Shown here piece after piece: positions 44,136 to 54,189 of a stretch of DNA of 64,000 nt. Numbering within the stretch: the stretch's first letter is position 1; every line of letters begins with the position of its first letter. The stretch is from CAWUEX02 sp963921305 (lineage in GTDB: Bacteria > Pseudomonadota > Alphaproteobacteria > Rhodospirillales > Rhodospirillaceae). Position numbers and translations under genes: made by a program. The stretch covers positions 434,001-498,000 of the forward strand of contig CAWUEX030000003.1 in assembly GCA_963921305.4 (NCBI GenBank). The letters run 5' to 3'. The notes below the pieces were generated by a model, which was not told where the DNA came from, searched no databases, and saw only the letters and a list, made by a program, of their open reading frames with translations.

Positions 44136-44538
44136 TTTCCATCGACTTCCATGGCTCTTTGGGCTCAAGAGCATCACCCTTTTGAATCAGTTCAATGGAT
44201 ATGTTGTCCGGGGACCGCACAAACGCCATGAATCCATCTCGCGGAGGCCTGTTAATTGTGACACCGCCTTGCTGCAGCTTTTCACACAACGCATAGATGT
44301 CATCCACTTCGTATGCGAGATGACCGAAGTTTCGCCCTTCATCGTATTTTTCAGGATCCCAATTGTACGTCAGCTCAACTTGGGCCTCAGGCTGCCCCGG
44401 TGGCGCCAAGAACAAGAGAGTAAATCGACCTTGTTCGTTTTCGTACTTCTTGACGAATTCCAACCCCAAGAGGTCTCTGTAAAACCGTAATGACGCATCC
44501 ATGTCAGTGATGCGCACCATTGTGTGCATGTATTTCAT
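44119..44538 (-). CDS. VOC/glyoxalase I-like protein
   Basis: 139-residue vicinal-oxygen-chelate protein similar to lactoylglutathione lyase. Motifs MHTMVRITDMDASLRFYRD and FGHLAYEVDDIY supply His ligands, and SIELIQKG supplies Glu. Together with the GST in this module it hints at a glutathione-linked or metal-chelated carbonyl step. It is followed by the M24 gene with a 17-base overlap. Confidence 0.85.
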   Translation of the reverse strand: MKYMHTMVRITDMDASLRFYRDLLGLEFVKKYENEQGRFTLLFLAPPGQPEAQVELTYNWDPEKYDEGRNFGHLAYEVDDIYALCEKLQQGGVTINRPPRDGFMAFVRSPDNISIELIQKGDALEPKEPWKSMENVGHW

Positions 44539-44595
44539 TGAGTCCTCTTGTTATGGAACGGACGTATACTGTTAGAAGTTTGACCGTCGACCCGG

Positions 44596-44976
44596 TTACA
44601 CTTTTTTTTCTTTGCCTGCTGGATCGGTTAGCCATTTAAAACCTGGCTTTTGTGGGTCAGGAAACTCTGTTCCATAAAGTCCAGAGTATATGCTGCGAAT
44701 AAAATCCTGACGCTCGCGCTCCAGTTGCTCCTTGAAATCATCGTCGGGTTCGAACGTTTCAATAACGTCGGGCGTGACCGCATGATTCTTAGCCAGTAAG
44801 TGCTCTGTGATTGCTTGGCGGTGTCTCATCGTCCACATCTGCCCACCCATCATGAGAATGATATCGAACAGGCGATCAATCATTGGATCTGAGAAATAAT
44901 GTGGGTCCGTGCGCTTGAACCCAGGTAAATCCTGCACGTACTCCGTTTCTTTTTCTATTTGCGCCCTGTCTGCCAT
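44596..44976 (-). CDS. Conserved-looking small protein next to methyltransferase
   Basis: 126-residue acidic cytoplasmic protein without recognised domain. It is rich in charged helices (DDDFKEQLERERQDFIRSIYSGL) and aromatic residues. The ATG at 44976, eight bases after the methyltransferase stop, has AGGAA upstream. Its operon position suggests a partner subunit of the methyltransferase, which is only inference. Confidence 0.6.
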   Translation of the reverse strand: MADRAQIEKETEYVQDLPGFKRTDPHYFSDPMIDRLFDIILMMGGQMWTMRHRQAITEHLLAKNHAVTPDVIETFEPDDDFKEQLERERQDFIRSIYSGLYGTEFPDPQKPGFKWLTDPAGKEKKV

Positions 44977-44984
44977 TGCATTTC

Positions 44985-46081
44985 CTATACTGGTTTGTCG
45001 CAAACTCGCCCGCGGACGTTTATGTCCTCAGGCTTCTCGTAACGCAGAGTGAACCCGGCATCCTTTAGTCGCTGTTCAACATTGCACCGCACAAACTCCG
45101 GTGCGAAAGGCTCGCTGTTGTCTGCGGAATCGAACGCGCCAAGCATGCCATCATAGTGCAAACCTTCGGGGTCATTCCCCAAAGTTGGAAAATCCGAGAA
45201 CCAGAATGTTCCACCTGGCCGCAAGAGTCGGAAGACGTTTTCAATGGTTCTATTCACAATCGGCAACGGGATCTCGTGGAACAGTATATGGAAGGTCACA
45301 AGATCAAACTGTTCCGGCTCTAGTTCATCCAGGTCTTCGGCAGCCTTCTGTAGATAGTGAATGTCTAAGCCCAGCTCGACTGCGCGATAGTGAGCATGCC
45401 TGACCATGCCAGAACTGATATCGCTGCCCCATACTTCGGCTTCGGGAAAGCGCCGCTTAAGCTCACACGTGAGCTTCCCATGTGCGCACCAATATCCATG
45501 ATTCTCCCGACCTTACCGTCGAGCGGCCCCTCAACCCGTTTAGCAATTGTCGTGTGGAGGAGGTCGCCTTCTTCCGCTTTACCATGGAAAATTATTGTAC
45601 CGTAGTCGAATGCCAGACCGCTGAGTTCATCGCCGACAAACCCGCCTGTTTGGAGATGAGTTTCGACTTTGGAATATTCAGGATAAACGTACTCTGGATC
45701 CCAGGTCACAGATCCCGGACCTCTGTCGTCGTAGTCGTCGTACATACGCAGGAGGTCTGCTTTTCTCAGGTCGTATGAATCCGAAACACGCTTCCACAAA
45801 GCTTGTTGTGTCGACTTTTGCACCCTCTGCAGAATTCCGGCCTCGGGCGCTGCCTGCCGAATAACTTCACGGATAGATTCAACAGATTCATTGTTCGGTT
45901 CGAATTTAATGCCTGCCTTCTTGATCTCTTCGTTAGCGCGAGCGCGTGTGTCGCTATGGCCATGCATCAAGAGTGATCGCGTGTCTTTTATGTAGTCCAG
46001 GAAAGACTCATCAGCTAACCGGGTCAGCCTTGGCGTAGGCCCACGTTTGCCGCGATCTGGATATTGGTTTGATATTGTCAC
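44985..46081 (-). pseudogene. SAM-dependent methyltransferase, one-base frameshift
   Basis: Two overlapping frames form one methyltransferase homologous to 62950-64000. The N-terminal part reaches motif I (IMDIGAHMGSS) and then leaves frame; resuming after loss of one base near 45466-45472 gives CELKRRFPEAEVWGSDISSG, matching the paralogue's ALKRKWPDAEVWGNDIGAP. The rest (FHEIPLP, RLLRPGG) is intact. It could be a true inactivation or a sequencing/assembly error. First gene of a leftward operon with the small protein, VOC and M24 genes. Confidence 0.8.
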
Positions 46082-46131
46082 TTAAGCCTCCTCCGACGCG
46101 CTAATCTCTCATCAGCCCGCACTCAGTCCGA

Positions 46132-47643
46132 TCAGTCTTCGACAAGTTCGATTTGCTCGAAACGCATTTTGCCCGTCGGAAACATAGGAAACGTTTTGAT
46201 CCGTTTAGACAACGCGTCTATGGCAGAGTAACGCGTGATGAATATAACCGGCGCAAGATATTGAAAATGGGCGTTATACGCTTTCAATCTTTGCTCACGC
46301 GTGATTGGGTCCATCTCTTGATACGTCTCGTAAAGCAATTCATCTAAAGTCGAGTCACAAAATGTCGTCCGGGGATCGTCACACAAGTAGTACTCAGCCG
46401 CGCGACTAATGTCCCCCAGCCGGTAGTGCGACTCAAACGTCGCAATTGCATCTGTTCCGTCCCATGAATTTGCATTGCGCCGGCGGATGAATTCGATGGG
46501 CGGTAGACTACTGATTTCAGCCCTGACGCCGATTGCCTTTAAATCCTGAATGACCTGTTGATAGATCAGTGCATCACCGGGAAACTGGCCCGTCATGACC
46601 AGACCTTTAAAGTCAAAACCATCTGAGTAACCCGCCTCATCCAACAGTACTCGCGCGCGGTCAGGGTCATACGTATAGGGTTCGATCGTCGGGTCGTAAC
46701 CCACTGTTTCTGGAGTCGCGAGTTGTGTGGCAGGCTCCATAGCGCCATTTAGCAAGTACTTCGAAATGTTCTCGCGGTTAACTGCTAAATTGAGCGCCAC
46801 GCGGACTCGCCTATCCCGTAACGCCTCGGCGGCGTCTCCGTTTGTGCGCAACGCCAGCGTCAACACAATAGGCCCCGGACGAATACTTATTTGATACCCA
46901 GCTGCTTCGATCGTCGAAATGAGGTCCGGGTCAATATTGGAAGAAATATCGGTGCCGCCAGAAAGAATGTTTTGAAGGCGCGCGGTAGAGTCAGCAACGA
47001 CTGCAATTTCAACCCTGTCGACGTGAATCGATGGCCGCCAAGACGTCGGTACGCTCTTCAAGACAACGCGAGTACCATCGCTTGACCAACTGTCTGGAGT
47101 AAATGGTCCTGTTCCGACCGGGCGCTTGGAGAACTCCGTGCGGCCAAGACGTCTAAATGCTTCGGCGCTGAAGATATTGACGTTTGCGAGGCTGCGCGCT
47201 AGCCGGGCATCTTTTTGTTCAGTAACGATTTCGATTGTGTCGTTGGAAGGCGCACGGACACCAGAAATGCCGCGGGTATAGAGCGCGGTTGATAACGCCA
47301 AACCCTTAGTCCCGATCTGTAGGTTGAGGCTGTCTACCACAGCGTCAGCGTTGAGCGGTGAGCCGTCGCTAAAAACAACATCTGGACGCAACTTAAAGGT
47401 CCAAACCGTTCCGGAATCGTTGCTCCATGACTCTGCCAAAGCTGGAACAACGGTTCCATCTGCCTCAACAAGCGTGAGGGAATCAAAGATCGACGACATC
47501 AAGGGAACTCCGGACTCAAGTCCGAGAGGATCTGCATAGGCTTGCCATGGTGATGAGGCCGTCAAATGAATAGAGGAAGTTTGGGCGTAACTTGAGACTG
47601 AAAAAAGCACGGCACCGAAGCACAAAATGCAAAGTCGAAGCAT
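46132..47643 (-). CDS. ABC-type peptide/nickel solute-binding protein (family 5), copy B
   Basis: 503-residue periplasmic binding protein. The start is the ATG at 47643 with GGAGAG upstream and a signal peptide ending near VSSYAQ; the open frame to 47829 is not needed. Family patterns VWTFKLRPDVVFSDGSPLNA and RPVGTGPF are present. As with copy A, no permease or ATPase genes are nearby. The pattern of a lone binding protein is repeated in both modules. Confidence 0.88.
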   Translation of the reverse strand: MLRLCILCFGAVLFSVSSYAQTSSIHLTASSPWQAYADPLGLESGVPLMSSIFDSLTLVEADGTVVPALAESWSNDSGTVWTFKLRPDVVFSDGSPLNADAVVDSLNLQIGTKGLALSTALYTRGISGVRAPSNDTIEIVTEQKDARLARSLANVNIFSAEAFRRLGRTEFSKRPVGTGPFTPDSWSSDGTRVVLKSVPTSWRPSIHVDRVEIAVVADSTARLQNILSGGTDISSNIDPDLISTIEAAGYQISIRPGPIVLTLALRTNGDAAEALRDRRVRVALNLAVNRENISKYLLNGAMEPATQLATPETVGYDPTIEPYTYDPDRARVLLDEAGYSDGFDFKGLVMTGQFPGDALIYQQVIQDLKAIGVRAEISSLPPIEFIRRRNANSWDGTDAIATFESHYRLGDISRAAEYYLCDDPRTTFCDSTLDELLYETYQEMDPITREQRLKAYNAHFQYLAPVIFITRYSAIDALSKRIKTFPMFPTGKMRFEQIELVED

Positions 47644-47785
47644 GGACTCTCCGCACCTGCGAATTGCATCTGATCGTTTCTCAGAAAGATACATGTAGGC
47701 CTTAGTCAAATTGATAAATGGCATCTCGCGCACTGAGCCAGACCAACTTAAAAATTGTGAGTCAAAGAAGTCAGAACCGCTACCA

Positions 47786-48010
47786 CTACTGCCTGCCGGC
47801 ATACACCGCTTCAATCTTGTTGCCGTCATAATCTCTCATCATCACCGTAAAGCGGCTCGATCCTGTCTCCTGGTATGCACCCTTAGGGGGAGATCTCAGC
47901 GTTCCAATCTGCATTCCTGTGTAGTCGACGGTTTCGGCTTCTTGCTTAGCCTTGGCGGCGACCTGCTTTCCCAATTGGTCGGACACGATGCTTGGCAACA
48001 GGTCCCACAA
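47786..48010 (-). CDS. Small hypothetical protein or gene fragment
   Basis: 74 codons from a TTG, with plausible codon usage and a coherent C-terminal sequence (SSRFTVMMRDYDGNKIEAVYAGRQ). No domain is recognised. It sits between the TonB receptor and the solute-binding protein, co-directional with both, and may be the 3' end of a decayed gene. Confidence 0.3.
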   Translation of the reverse strand: MWDLLPSIVSDQLGKQVAAKAKQEAETVDYTGMQIGTLRSPPKGAYQETGSSRFTVMMRDYDGNKIEAVYAGRQ

Positions 48011-48107
48011 TGGTTTGATCCTTTTTTTGAGTCACCCGTTCAGGAGAGAGCCCGTCGGCGGAGCTTGGGCTAAGCACGCCTACGGGCCCCCTCCTGACTT
48101 GGGAGAA

Positions 48108-50561
48108 CTACAAGCTGTAAGCCATACGAAAGCCGACAGTAATTGGATCCGGAAGGAACACGAGAGGCGCCGGGGAGAATGTGCCCGTGCTGTAATCGAA
48201 ATAGGTTTCGATATCAGTCGCCCGGCCGGAATCTAGCAGGTTGTTAACATAGAACATCGCCTGCATGTTTTCGGACGTCACACCTGCGCGCAGGTCAACC
48301 CTCCAGAACGCCGGTGCAAGGGCATTGTTAGTGAAGGTGAGGTACCTGTCGTCAGTAAACCTGACGTTGGTTTCTGCAAACCAATCCAGCGTATCTGAAA
48401 GTGGCGCCGTGAAATTCCCAGTAACGGAGAAACTGTGCTTGGGAACCTTACCGGCCTCATTGCCCGAGTAGTCAATGACACACGCTTGTTGGCCGTTCGG
48501 GAAGGTGTCAAATCGCACACACCCGCCCCCCTCTCCGGCACTGATTGTAGCACTGGTCAAAAGCTCGAACTGTGTAAACTTCGTATCAAGGTAAGTATAA
48601 GCACCTGACAAGGTGAAATTGTCAGAAAGACGAGCAACACCGTCTAGCTCAAAACCCAAACGACGGGACTCGCCGGCGTTTTCGATAGCACCGCGAGGGA
48701 GGTCCGAATCTTCGTCAAATACCGTGGTCGGGACTTGTTGGTTCGTATAGTCCATATAGAAGAACGCGCCATTGAGGTTCAGATTTCCATCAAGGAACGT
48801 TCCCTTAGCCCCCACTTCGTAAGACCAGAGCTTCTCAGTGTCGAATCGGTTAAACGGAGTGAAACTGGTTGAGCCAGTTGAATGGCCAGCAGGTTTGATC
48901 GACTTCGCGACACTTGCATACAACGTCGTGTCTTCAGTCGGCTTATACGTCAAAGAGACCTTTGGTGTTGTAAACGATTGGCTAACACGGACAATCGGCT
49001 GATCTGCCGGATCCGGCCGCGTACTGACATTTACGACGTTACCTCCCGGAAATACCAGGGACACGTAGACCGTGTCACGGGTAAAGTAATCTGCATTTTC
49101 ATCGTTGTGACGGATTTCCGCACTGACAGACAACTCATCCGTTACTTCATATTCTGCCCAGGCATAAACTGACCAGTGATAGGTATCTCTGCCAATCTTT
49201 CGCTGCCGGTCCCCCGTTTCACCCCTCAAGTAGTCAATGAACGTTTGAGTCGGTGTGGGAATGAGCGGCAACAGTGTTGACTGATCCTGCGCTTGGTCTG
49301 TCTCCTCTTCCCAATACAGTCCGCCAACCTGCCATTGCAATCTGGAGTCCTCGGAATTGGATTGAAGGCGCAGTTCCTGGTTGAAAATCCTACTGGTCGT
49401 TAAAGCGCTATACTCCTGCACGGTGAAAAAAGCAGGTACGAGACCTCCATTTCTGTTTGGCACACCGTTGTCGTCGACAAAGGGTTGAGCTTTAAAGTTG
49501 TTCTGCTGGTAGTTGTCGGTCTCCTGGTCTAGCCACCCCGTCAACGATGACAAAGTAAAACCATCGAACTCGTAATCCATTATCAGGGATGCAACCAAGG
49601 ACTCCTTGTCTGACCCGGGATAATCTTCAAAGGTGAACGGAGAAAGACTGATAGCCAAATCGTCTGGGGACTGATCAGGTATATTGCCTCTGAACAGCAA
49701 TGCCGACGAACCATTTACGACCGCAGCCGTAGCCGCGTCAAATACAACGGTAGTTTGTGGTGCAACAATGATACCGGCAGGCTGATTAGCTTCGTCGTGC
49801 GTATATTCGACACGGCCATATGCGGTGAATTGTTCATTTGGCGTCGCGACGAAAGATGCCGCAACACCTGTGCCTTCGGCTTTGCCGAGCTTATCCCCAC
49901 TGATGATATTCGTGTAGGAGCCCCCGTCTCTGTAATAGGACGCATTGAAACCGACTGCCAACTTGCCTTCAATCACCGGGCCGCTGTAACCAGCAGTGAT
50001 TTCCTGCTCATCCTCCAGATTTCCATCGATTGTAAAGCGCGCCGTTACTTCCTCTAGATCGGGCCGCTTAGTGATGTAGTTAATCGCACCACCGAATGCC
50101 GCACGACCGTAGAGGGCGACCTGAGCCCCTTTTACGACCTCAATCCGCTCCAAATCCATAAGGCGCTGATTGCCGAGATAGCCAATCCCCGACTGGAAAA
50201 CGGACTCAGTGGTGAGATCAATTCCATCAACTCGAAGGGCCACGGGGCTCCGCCCACTGCGCACGTCCAATCCGCGAAGTGACAACTTTGTTCCATTGGG
50301 CTGGTTGCGCTTACTGACAGTCAAACCGGGGGTAAATTTGGCAATATCCTCAATGGTGTTGATGTTGAGCCGCTCAATATTTGCAGCGGTAAACGCAGAA
50401 ATCGCAATCGGAATATCCGACAGCAATTCAGACCGTTGGCGTGCGGTTACGACAATCTCTTCAATAGCAAGCTGTTGAGCCTGTACGGGCAGCGCTGATA
50501 GCGCGCCGGCACTCGCGAGCAATGCCGCTTTTAACGTTTGCATCTTAGAAAATTGCTTCAC
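48108..50561 (-). CDS. TonB-dependent outer-membrane receptor, module B
   Basis: 817-residue receptor. Signal peptide ends in LPVQAQ; TonB-box-like IEEIVVTARQR; plug domain with IPIAISAFTAANIERLN and IEVVKGAQVALYGRAAFGG; barrel ending AYSL. This is the subfamily abundant in sphingomonads and marine proteobacteria for small organic molecules. Position in module B, with the duplicated upstream block shared with the aldehyde dehydrogenase, makes it the likely outer-membrane importer of the module's substrate. Confidence 0.92.
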   Translation of the reverse strand: MKQFSKMQTLKAALLASAGALSALPVQAQQLAIEEIVVTARQRSELLSDIPIAISAFTAANIERLNINTIEDIAKFTPGLTVSKRNQPNGTKLSLRGLDVRSGRSPVALRVDGIDLTTESVFQSGIGYLGNQRLMDLERIEVVKGAQVALYGRAAFGGAINYITKRPDLEEVTARFTIDGNLEDEQEITAGYSGPVIEGKLAVGFNASYYRDGGSYTNIISGDKLGKAEGTGVAASFVATPNEQFTAYGRVEYTHDEANQPAGIIVAPQTTVVFDAATAAVVNGSSALLFRGNIPDQSPDDLAISLSPFTFEDYPGSDKESLVASLIMDYEFDGFTLSSLTGWLDQETDNYQQNNFKAQPFVDDNGVPNRNGGLVPAFFTVQEYSALTTSRIFNQELRLQSNSEDSRLQWQVGGLYWEEETDQAQDQSTLLPLIPTPTQTFIDYLRGETGDRQRKIGRDTYHWSVYAWAEYEVTDELSVSAEIRHNDENADYFTRDTVYVSLVFPGGNVVNVSTRPDPADQPIVRVSQSFTTPKVSLTYKPTEDTTLYASVAKSIKPAGHSTGSTSFTPFNRFDTEKLWSYEVGAKGTFLDGNLNLNGAFFYMDYTNQQVPTTVFDEDSDLPRGAIENAGESRRLGFELDGVARLSDNFTLSGAYTYLDTKFTQFELLTSATISAGEGGGCVRFDTFPNGQQACVIDYSGNEAGKVPKHSFSVTGNFTAPLSDTLDWFAETNVRFTDDRYLTFTNNALAPAFWRVDLRAGVTSENMQAMFYVNNLLDSGRATDIETYFDYSTGTFSPAPLVFLPDPITVGFRMAYSL

Positions 50562-51152
50562 CTTCTCCCCCCACTGTTGATTTTGGTGAACTGATCCGAG
50601 TTATTCGGGTCCTGATCCAGTTGTTGGAGCACTCAAAAAACAAACTCGCATTAACGCAGAGTGCTTACCCATCTCTGGGAACAATTGATCCAAAACTTTT
50701 TCGATCAAGAGTAATGACATTAGTTCTCATAACGCGGGGGAAGTGAAATTCGATTTTTTACACTCCGTATAAGACACGTGAATGTGCCTATTTGTCGTTT
50801 CGCGTGTGGTTATGGACAAACCAATAGCTTGATCGCGGCGCCCAGATTGTAAGTCTCTGTAAAGTACTGATTACGCTAAACTTATCAGTCTCATCCGACC
50901 GGCAGAGAGTCTTCATAATCTCTGACAGATCGTCAGGCGCATGAACCCACTCGCAATGACCTGGTGCGCTCATCGAGGGGGTTTAATTCAAATTCTGAAT
51001 ACCGTATTTCTCTGTCAGTCGATAAGAGACTCGAAGGTGGCGCTGCCTCGGCGCACCCAGAGCTCAAAAACAGCATCTAGTTTTACTAATCTAAGGACAA
51101 ACAAACGCGCAGCCCACTTCATGTGCAGTCTAACCATTGATGGAGATCTGTA
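50562..51152. other. 591-base divergent region between TonB receptor and LysR gene
   Basis: It contains the second conserved block (50718-50784). No gene is supported; small frames here lack starts and composition. A LysR-type site is likely near 51100, but I could not point to one. Confidence 0.45.
50718..50784 (-). promoter_or_regulatory. Conserved block upstream of TonB receptor, copy 2
   Basis: Aligns without gaps to 41502-41568; CATTAG, TCTCATA, TGAAATTCGA, ATAAGA and TGAATG are shared at identical spacing while intervening bases differ, as expected for protein-binding positions. It lies 157 to 223 bases upstream of the receptor start. Confidence 0.65.
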
Positions 51153-52058
51153 ATGAAAATTAATCAACTTCGCTATTTCATCGCGATTGTTGAATGCGGC
51201 AGCTTCCGTGAGGCTGCGGAGGTATTAGCACTAACTCAGCCTGCGCTATCAAACAGCATCAGGACACTGGAGGAATCGCTACAAGTTCAATTATTTGAAC
51301 GTCGGCCAACTGGTGTATCACCGACAGCATACGGCGAGGTGTTATATGACTTTTATAAGTCGGCCTTGGAATCCGTACAAAGGGGATATCAAGAAGTCGA
51401 TCTGATGCGCCAGGGGTCGCGTGGACATGTGAATGTCGGCGCACCGACAGGTATAATCGATCTGTTCTTACCTGGCATCATTGAGCAAGTGCTGTCCGAG
51501 CGAGCAGGAATCACCTTTGACGTTCGATACGGATATCTGGACGATTTACTGCAACATTTGAGACACGGTGAATTGGATTTCCTACTCACACCGTATTGGC
51601 CGGAAACAGAGATGGCGGAAGATTTGGAGATAGAAAAACTCACCGACGTCTTCGTGTCAATCTACGCACGGTCCTCGCACCCACTTTCGAAAAAGAAAAA
51701 AGTCACGATGAGTGATCTGATGGAGTCAGAGTGGATTCTGACGAAGTCCGAAGGAATACAGTCTTTACGAAAAGCGTTATTCGGTACCAAACGCATGCGG
51801 AAAATGAACTGCACCATAACTAATGACCATGCTCCGTTCATGATCAACATGCTACAGCGGCTCGATTTGTTGACCATTATTCCAGACTACGCCGTCCAGG
51901 AGTTGACGACTAAGGGATCACTGAAAAAGGTCAACTACCCACGATTTCGCCCGTCACTTTCCACGGGAATCATTCATCTAAGAGACCGCCACATCACTCC
52001 ATCCATGCGACTGTTCGTGAATACTGCCCGCGAATTCATGAAAAATGCTAAGGTTTAG
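51153..52058 (+). CDS. LysR-family transcriptional regulator
   Basis: 301-residue LysR regulator. The helix-turn-helix covers about residues 1-60 (LRYFIAIVECGSFREAAEVL, then LTQPALSNSIRTLE), followed by a periplasmic-binding-protein-like effector domain. It is divergent from the TonB receptor and upstream of the convergent PhyH gene. It probably regulates module B import genes in response to a substrate or intermediate. Confidence 0.9.
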   Translation: MKINQLRYFIAIVECGSFREAAEVLALTQPALSNSIRTLEESLQVQLFERRPTGVSPTAYGEVLYDFYKSALESVQRGYQEVDLMRQGSRGHVNVGAPTGIIDLFLPGIIEQVLSERAGITFDVRYGYLDDLLQHLRHGELDFLLTPYWPETEMAEDLEIEKLTDVFVSIYARSSHPLSKKKKVTMSDLMESEWILTKSEGIQSLRKALFGTKRMRKMNCTITNDHAPFMINMLQRLDLLTIIPDYAVQELTTKGSLKKVNYPRFRPSLSTGIIHLRDRHITPSMRLFVNTAREFMKNAKV

Positions 52059-52112
52059 CAGCCTGAGCCACACATTAGCGCGAGTGCAAATGCCGAATAT
52101 GGCCTGTCGCTT

Positions 52113-53039
52113 CTAGACTTGAGGATTGCTCCAAACAACTGGGAAGATGTCATCTTCCGTAACTGGCTGGCCGCTTTTCATATGGTCTAGTGGTAGGCCA
52201 GGAATGTTGACGCACTCCGGCCGTGGGTCCCAGATGACATCATCCCCAAACCAGCGCAAACTGATCGCGATTCTGGGCATAGTCGGGTGCATATTGGGTC
52301 CACCGCCGTGATATGTGCTTGGATGAAACACAACAACATCACCCGGTTCCATATCGTAGGTCACGAAACAGACATCAGGGTCTCCGCGTCGCTTCTCCCA
52401 GTCGTAGTAATCAGATCGATCCTTTGGCTTCTCTAGTTTGGCCGTATTGAATGTATCCGGCCAAGGTTCTTGACCGAGATCCCGTTTGTGGCTGCCTATG
52501 ATGTACTCCAAGCTACTGTCTTCAGCGCTCACGGGCAGCAGTGGAATCCACATAGTCGGCACTTGCCCACCGCGAACCGGCCACGACGGAGCGTCGGAGT
52601 GCCAAACCGTTCTGTGGTCGCATAGGGGCTCTTTCATGAAGATCGCATCGATAAAGAAACGAACCTTTTCAGCCCCGATTACACGCCCGATTACTTCTGC
52701 AGCCGGAGATTCAAAGGCAAATTTCTCAAATTCCGGCATCCACCAACGCATATACTTGGTTCGAACGAAACCACGGCCAAATTCGGTGTTGATCTTCCGC
52801 TGCCTCGCATCGTCACTTCTATTCGCTTCCATCTCTTCTTTGAGATTTGCGTCTCTTTCAAGTAAGTGATGTGGGAGATTGTAAAGGTTTTCGGGTTTTT
52901 CATCGCGTATTTGCGCCCATGCGTCCAACAGAAAACTGATCCATTCTGAGTCAAACACGCCCTTTATTAGAACTACGCCGTCACGGTCATAGGCTTCTCG
53001 ATATTCCGAACCAATCTCAATGAGTGGATGCTTATTCAC
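52113..53039 (-). CDS. Phytanoyl-CoA dioxygenase (PhyH) family protein, copy B
   Basis: 308-residue Fe(II)/2-oxoglutarate oxygenase. Ligands are WHSD (His147, Asp149) and His244 in FHPSTYHGGGPN, with Arg256 as likely 2-oxoglutarate partner. It matches copy A at 26132 in architecture and shares YDRDGVV-like and FGDDV-type segments. It is divergent from the bicupin gene. Confidence 0.88.
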   Translation of the reverse strand: MNKHPLIEIGSEYREAYDRDGVVLIKGVFDSEWISFLLDAWAQIRDEKPENLYNLPHHLLERDANLKEEMEANRSDDARQRKINTEFGRGFVRTKYMRWWMPEFEKFAFESPAAEVIGRVIGAEKVRFFIDAIFMKEPLCDHRTVWHSDAPSWPVRGGQVPTMWIPLLPVSAEDSSLEYIIGSHKRDLGQEPWPDTFNTAKLEKPKDRSDYYDWEKRRGDPDVCFVTYDMEPGDVVVFHPSTYHGGGPNMHPTMPRIAISLRWFGDDVIWDPRPECVNIPGLPLDHMKSGQPVTEDDIFPVVWSNPQV

Positions 53040-53253
53040 GGCGACGCACCTTGTATTTGGCCTTCCAAAGGATGGCTTTCCGCCAAATAGCGATGACTAC
53101 ACCGCTACCGGAACTCATTTTTAGAGTGCCGCTTTAGACCATAACAAGTTCGTAGATTTAATGGAGCGATATAGTTTGTGAATGCAACATCGCGACTGTT
53201 TATCTTTTGACTCTGCAGCTTGAATTTTGAGAGTTTTGCTTCACAGTATCCAT

Positions 53254-54000
53254 ATGAAAATCAACAAAGAATTTGTGAACGTGTCCGACATCCCGTGGGA
53301 GCGCGTGACTGATAGCGTAGTCAGAAAGGTTCTTAATGGAAGCGGTGATCACGGTCCGCACACAGCGATTCTAAAATCTGAGCCTCGCTCTCCCGATCCC
53401 CATCGTGGCCAGTATCATCTGGTTGATGAAGAATTTTACTGCCTCGGAGGACACTTCACGTTTGACGGAGAACATTGGTTACGTAAGGGCGCCTACGTTC
53501 ATTATCCAGCAAAGTGTGTGCACGGCGCTAGAGTGCACGTAAAAGACGGATACCTTGTATACTTACGCATGGGCGGAACGGTGACCGTCAACTTTATAGA
53601 CGATCCGGTCAGTGATTCGCCTTACATGTTGGACGATGCCGATACGCTAATGACGCCTACAGTGCGAAAAAGAGTCTCCATGGCCGGAAAGGACACCAAG
53701 TTACATGCCCTCACAGGCCTAAGGTCAAGACTTCTAAAACTGAATCCCGAAACAGGAGAGGGATCTACGTTGTTGGATTGGAAGCCTGAAAAAGGGAAAC
53801 CCTCAATCTGCCTCAAGAGCCAAGGTGAACTCGAGTTGTTCGTTATTTCTGGTCAATTCGATGGCGGGACAAAAACGCCTGTTGAACACGGGGCTTACAC
53901 CTGCCGAGTGGGCAAGAACGTCAGCATTCAACTCAGCTGTCTAACCGAGGGCAGACTACTTGTCAGCCATGGCGCCGAACTTCAACTGGATCAGGTGTGA
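53254..54000 (+). CDS. Bicupin protein
   Basis: 248-residue protein with two cupin-like halves. The first has YHLVDEEFYCLGGHFTF and HYPAKCVHGARVHV, with Glu/His metal-ligand candidates; the second has ELELFVISGQFDGG and EHGAYTCRVG. The fold resembles ChrR-type or DUF4437-type sensors and enzymes. I chose the ATG at 53254 over a TTG at 53227; neither has a clear ribosome site. First of a long rightward run of catabolic genes. Confidence 0.65.
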   Translation: MKINKEFVNVSDIPWERVTDSVVRKVLNGSGDHGPHTAILKSEPRSPDPHRGQYHLVDEEFYCLGGHFTFDGEHWLRKGAYVHYPAKCVHGARVHVKDGYLVYLRMGGTVTVNFIDDPVSDSPYMLDDADTLMTPTVRKRVSMAGKDTKLHALTGLRSRLLKLNPETGEGSTLLDWKPEKGKPSICLKSQGELELFVISGQFDGGTKTPVEHGAYTCRVGKNVSIQLSCLTEGRLLVSHGAELQLDQV

Positions 54001-54189
54001 CAACATTCATGAAGCCAGTCTAGCCAACAATGGTTTCTCGCACGATTGCCCTTCTATTTTGGCCCCAAATTCAACGACTTGAGAGAACGTAGAAGAGAAT
54101 AGTTATCAGAACTTAACAACTTTGAATTCGCTGCGTTCTATGTCTACAGCTAGTGTCCAGCGCTCTAGAATCTTTAAAGGAAGAGCGCC

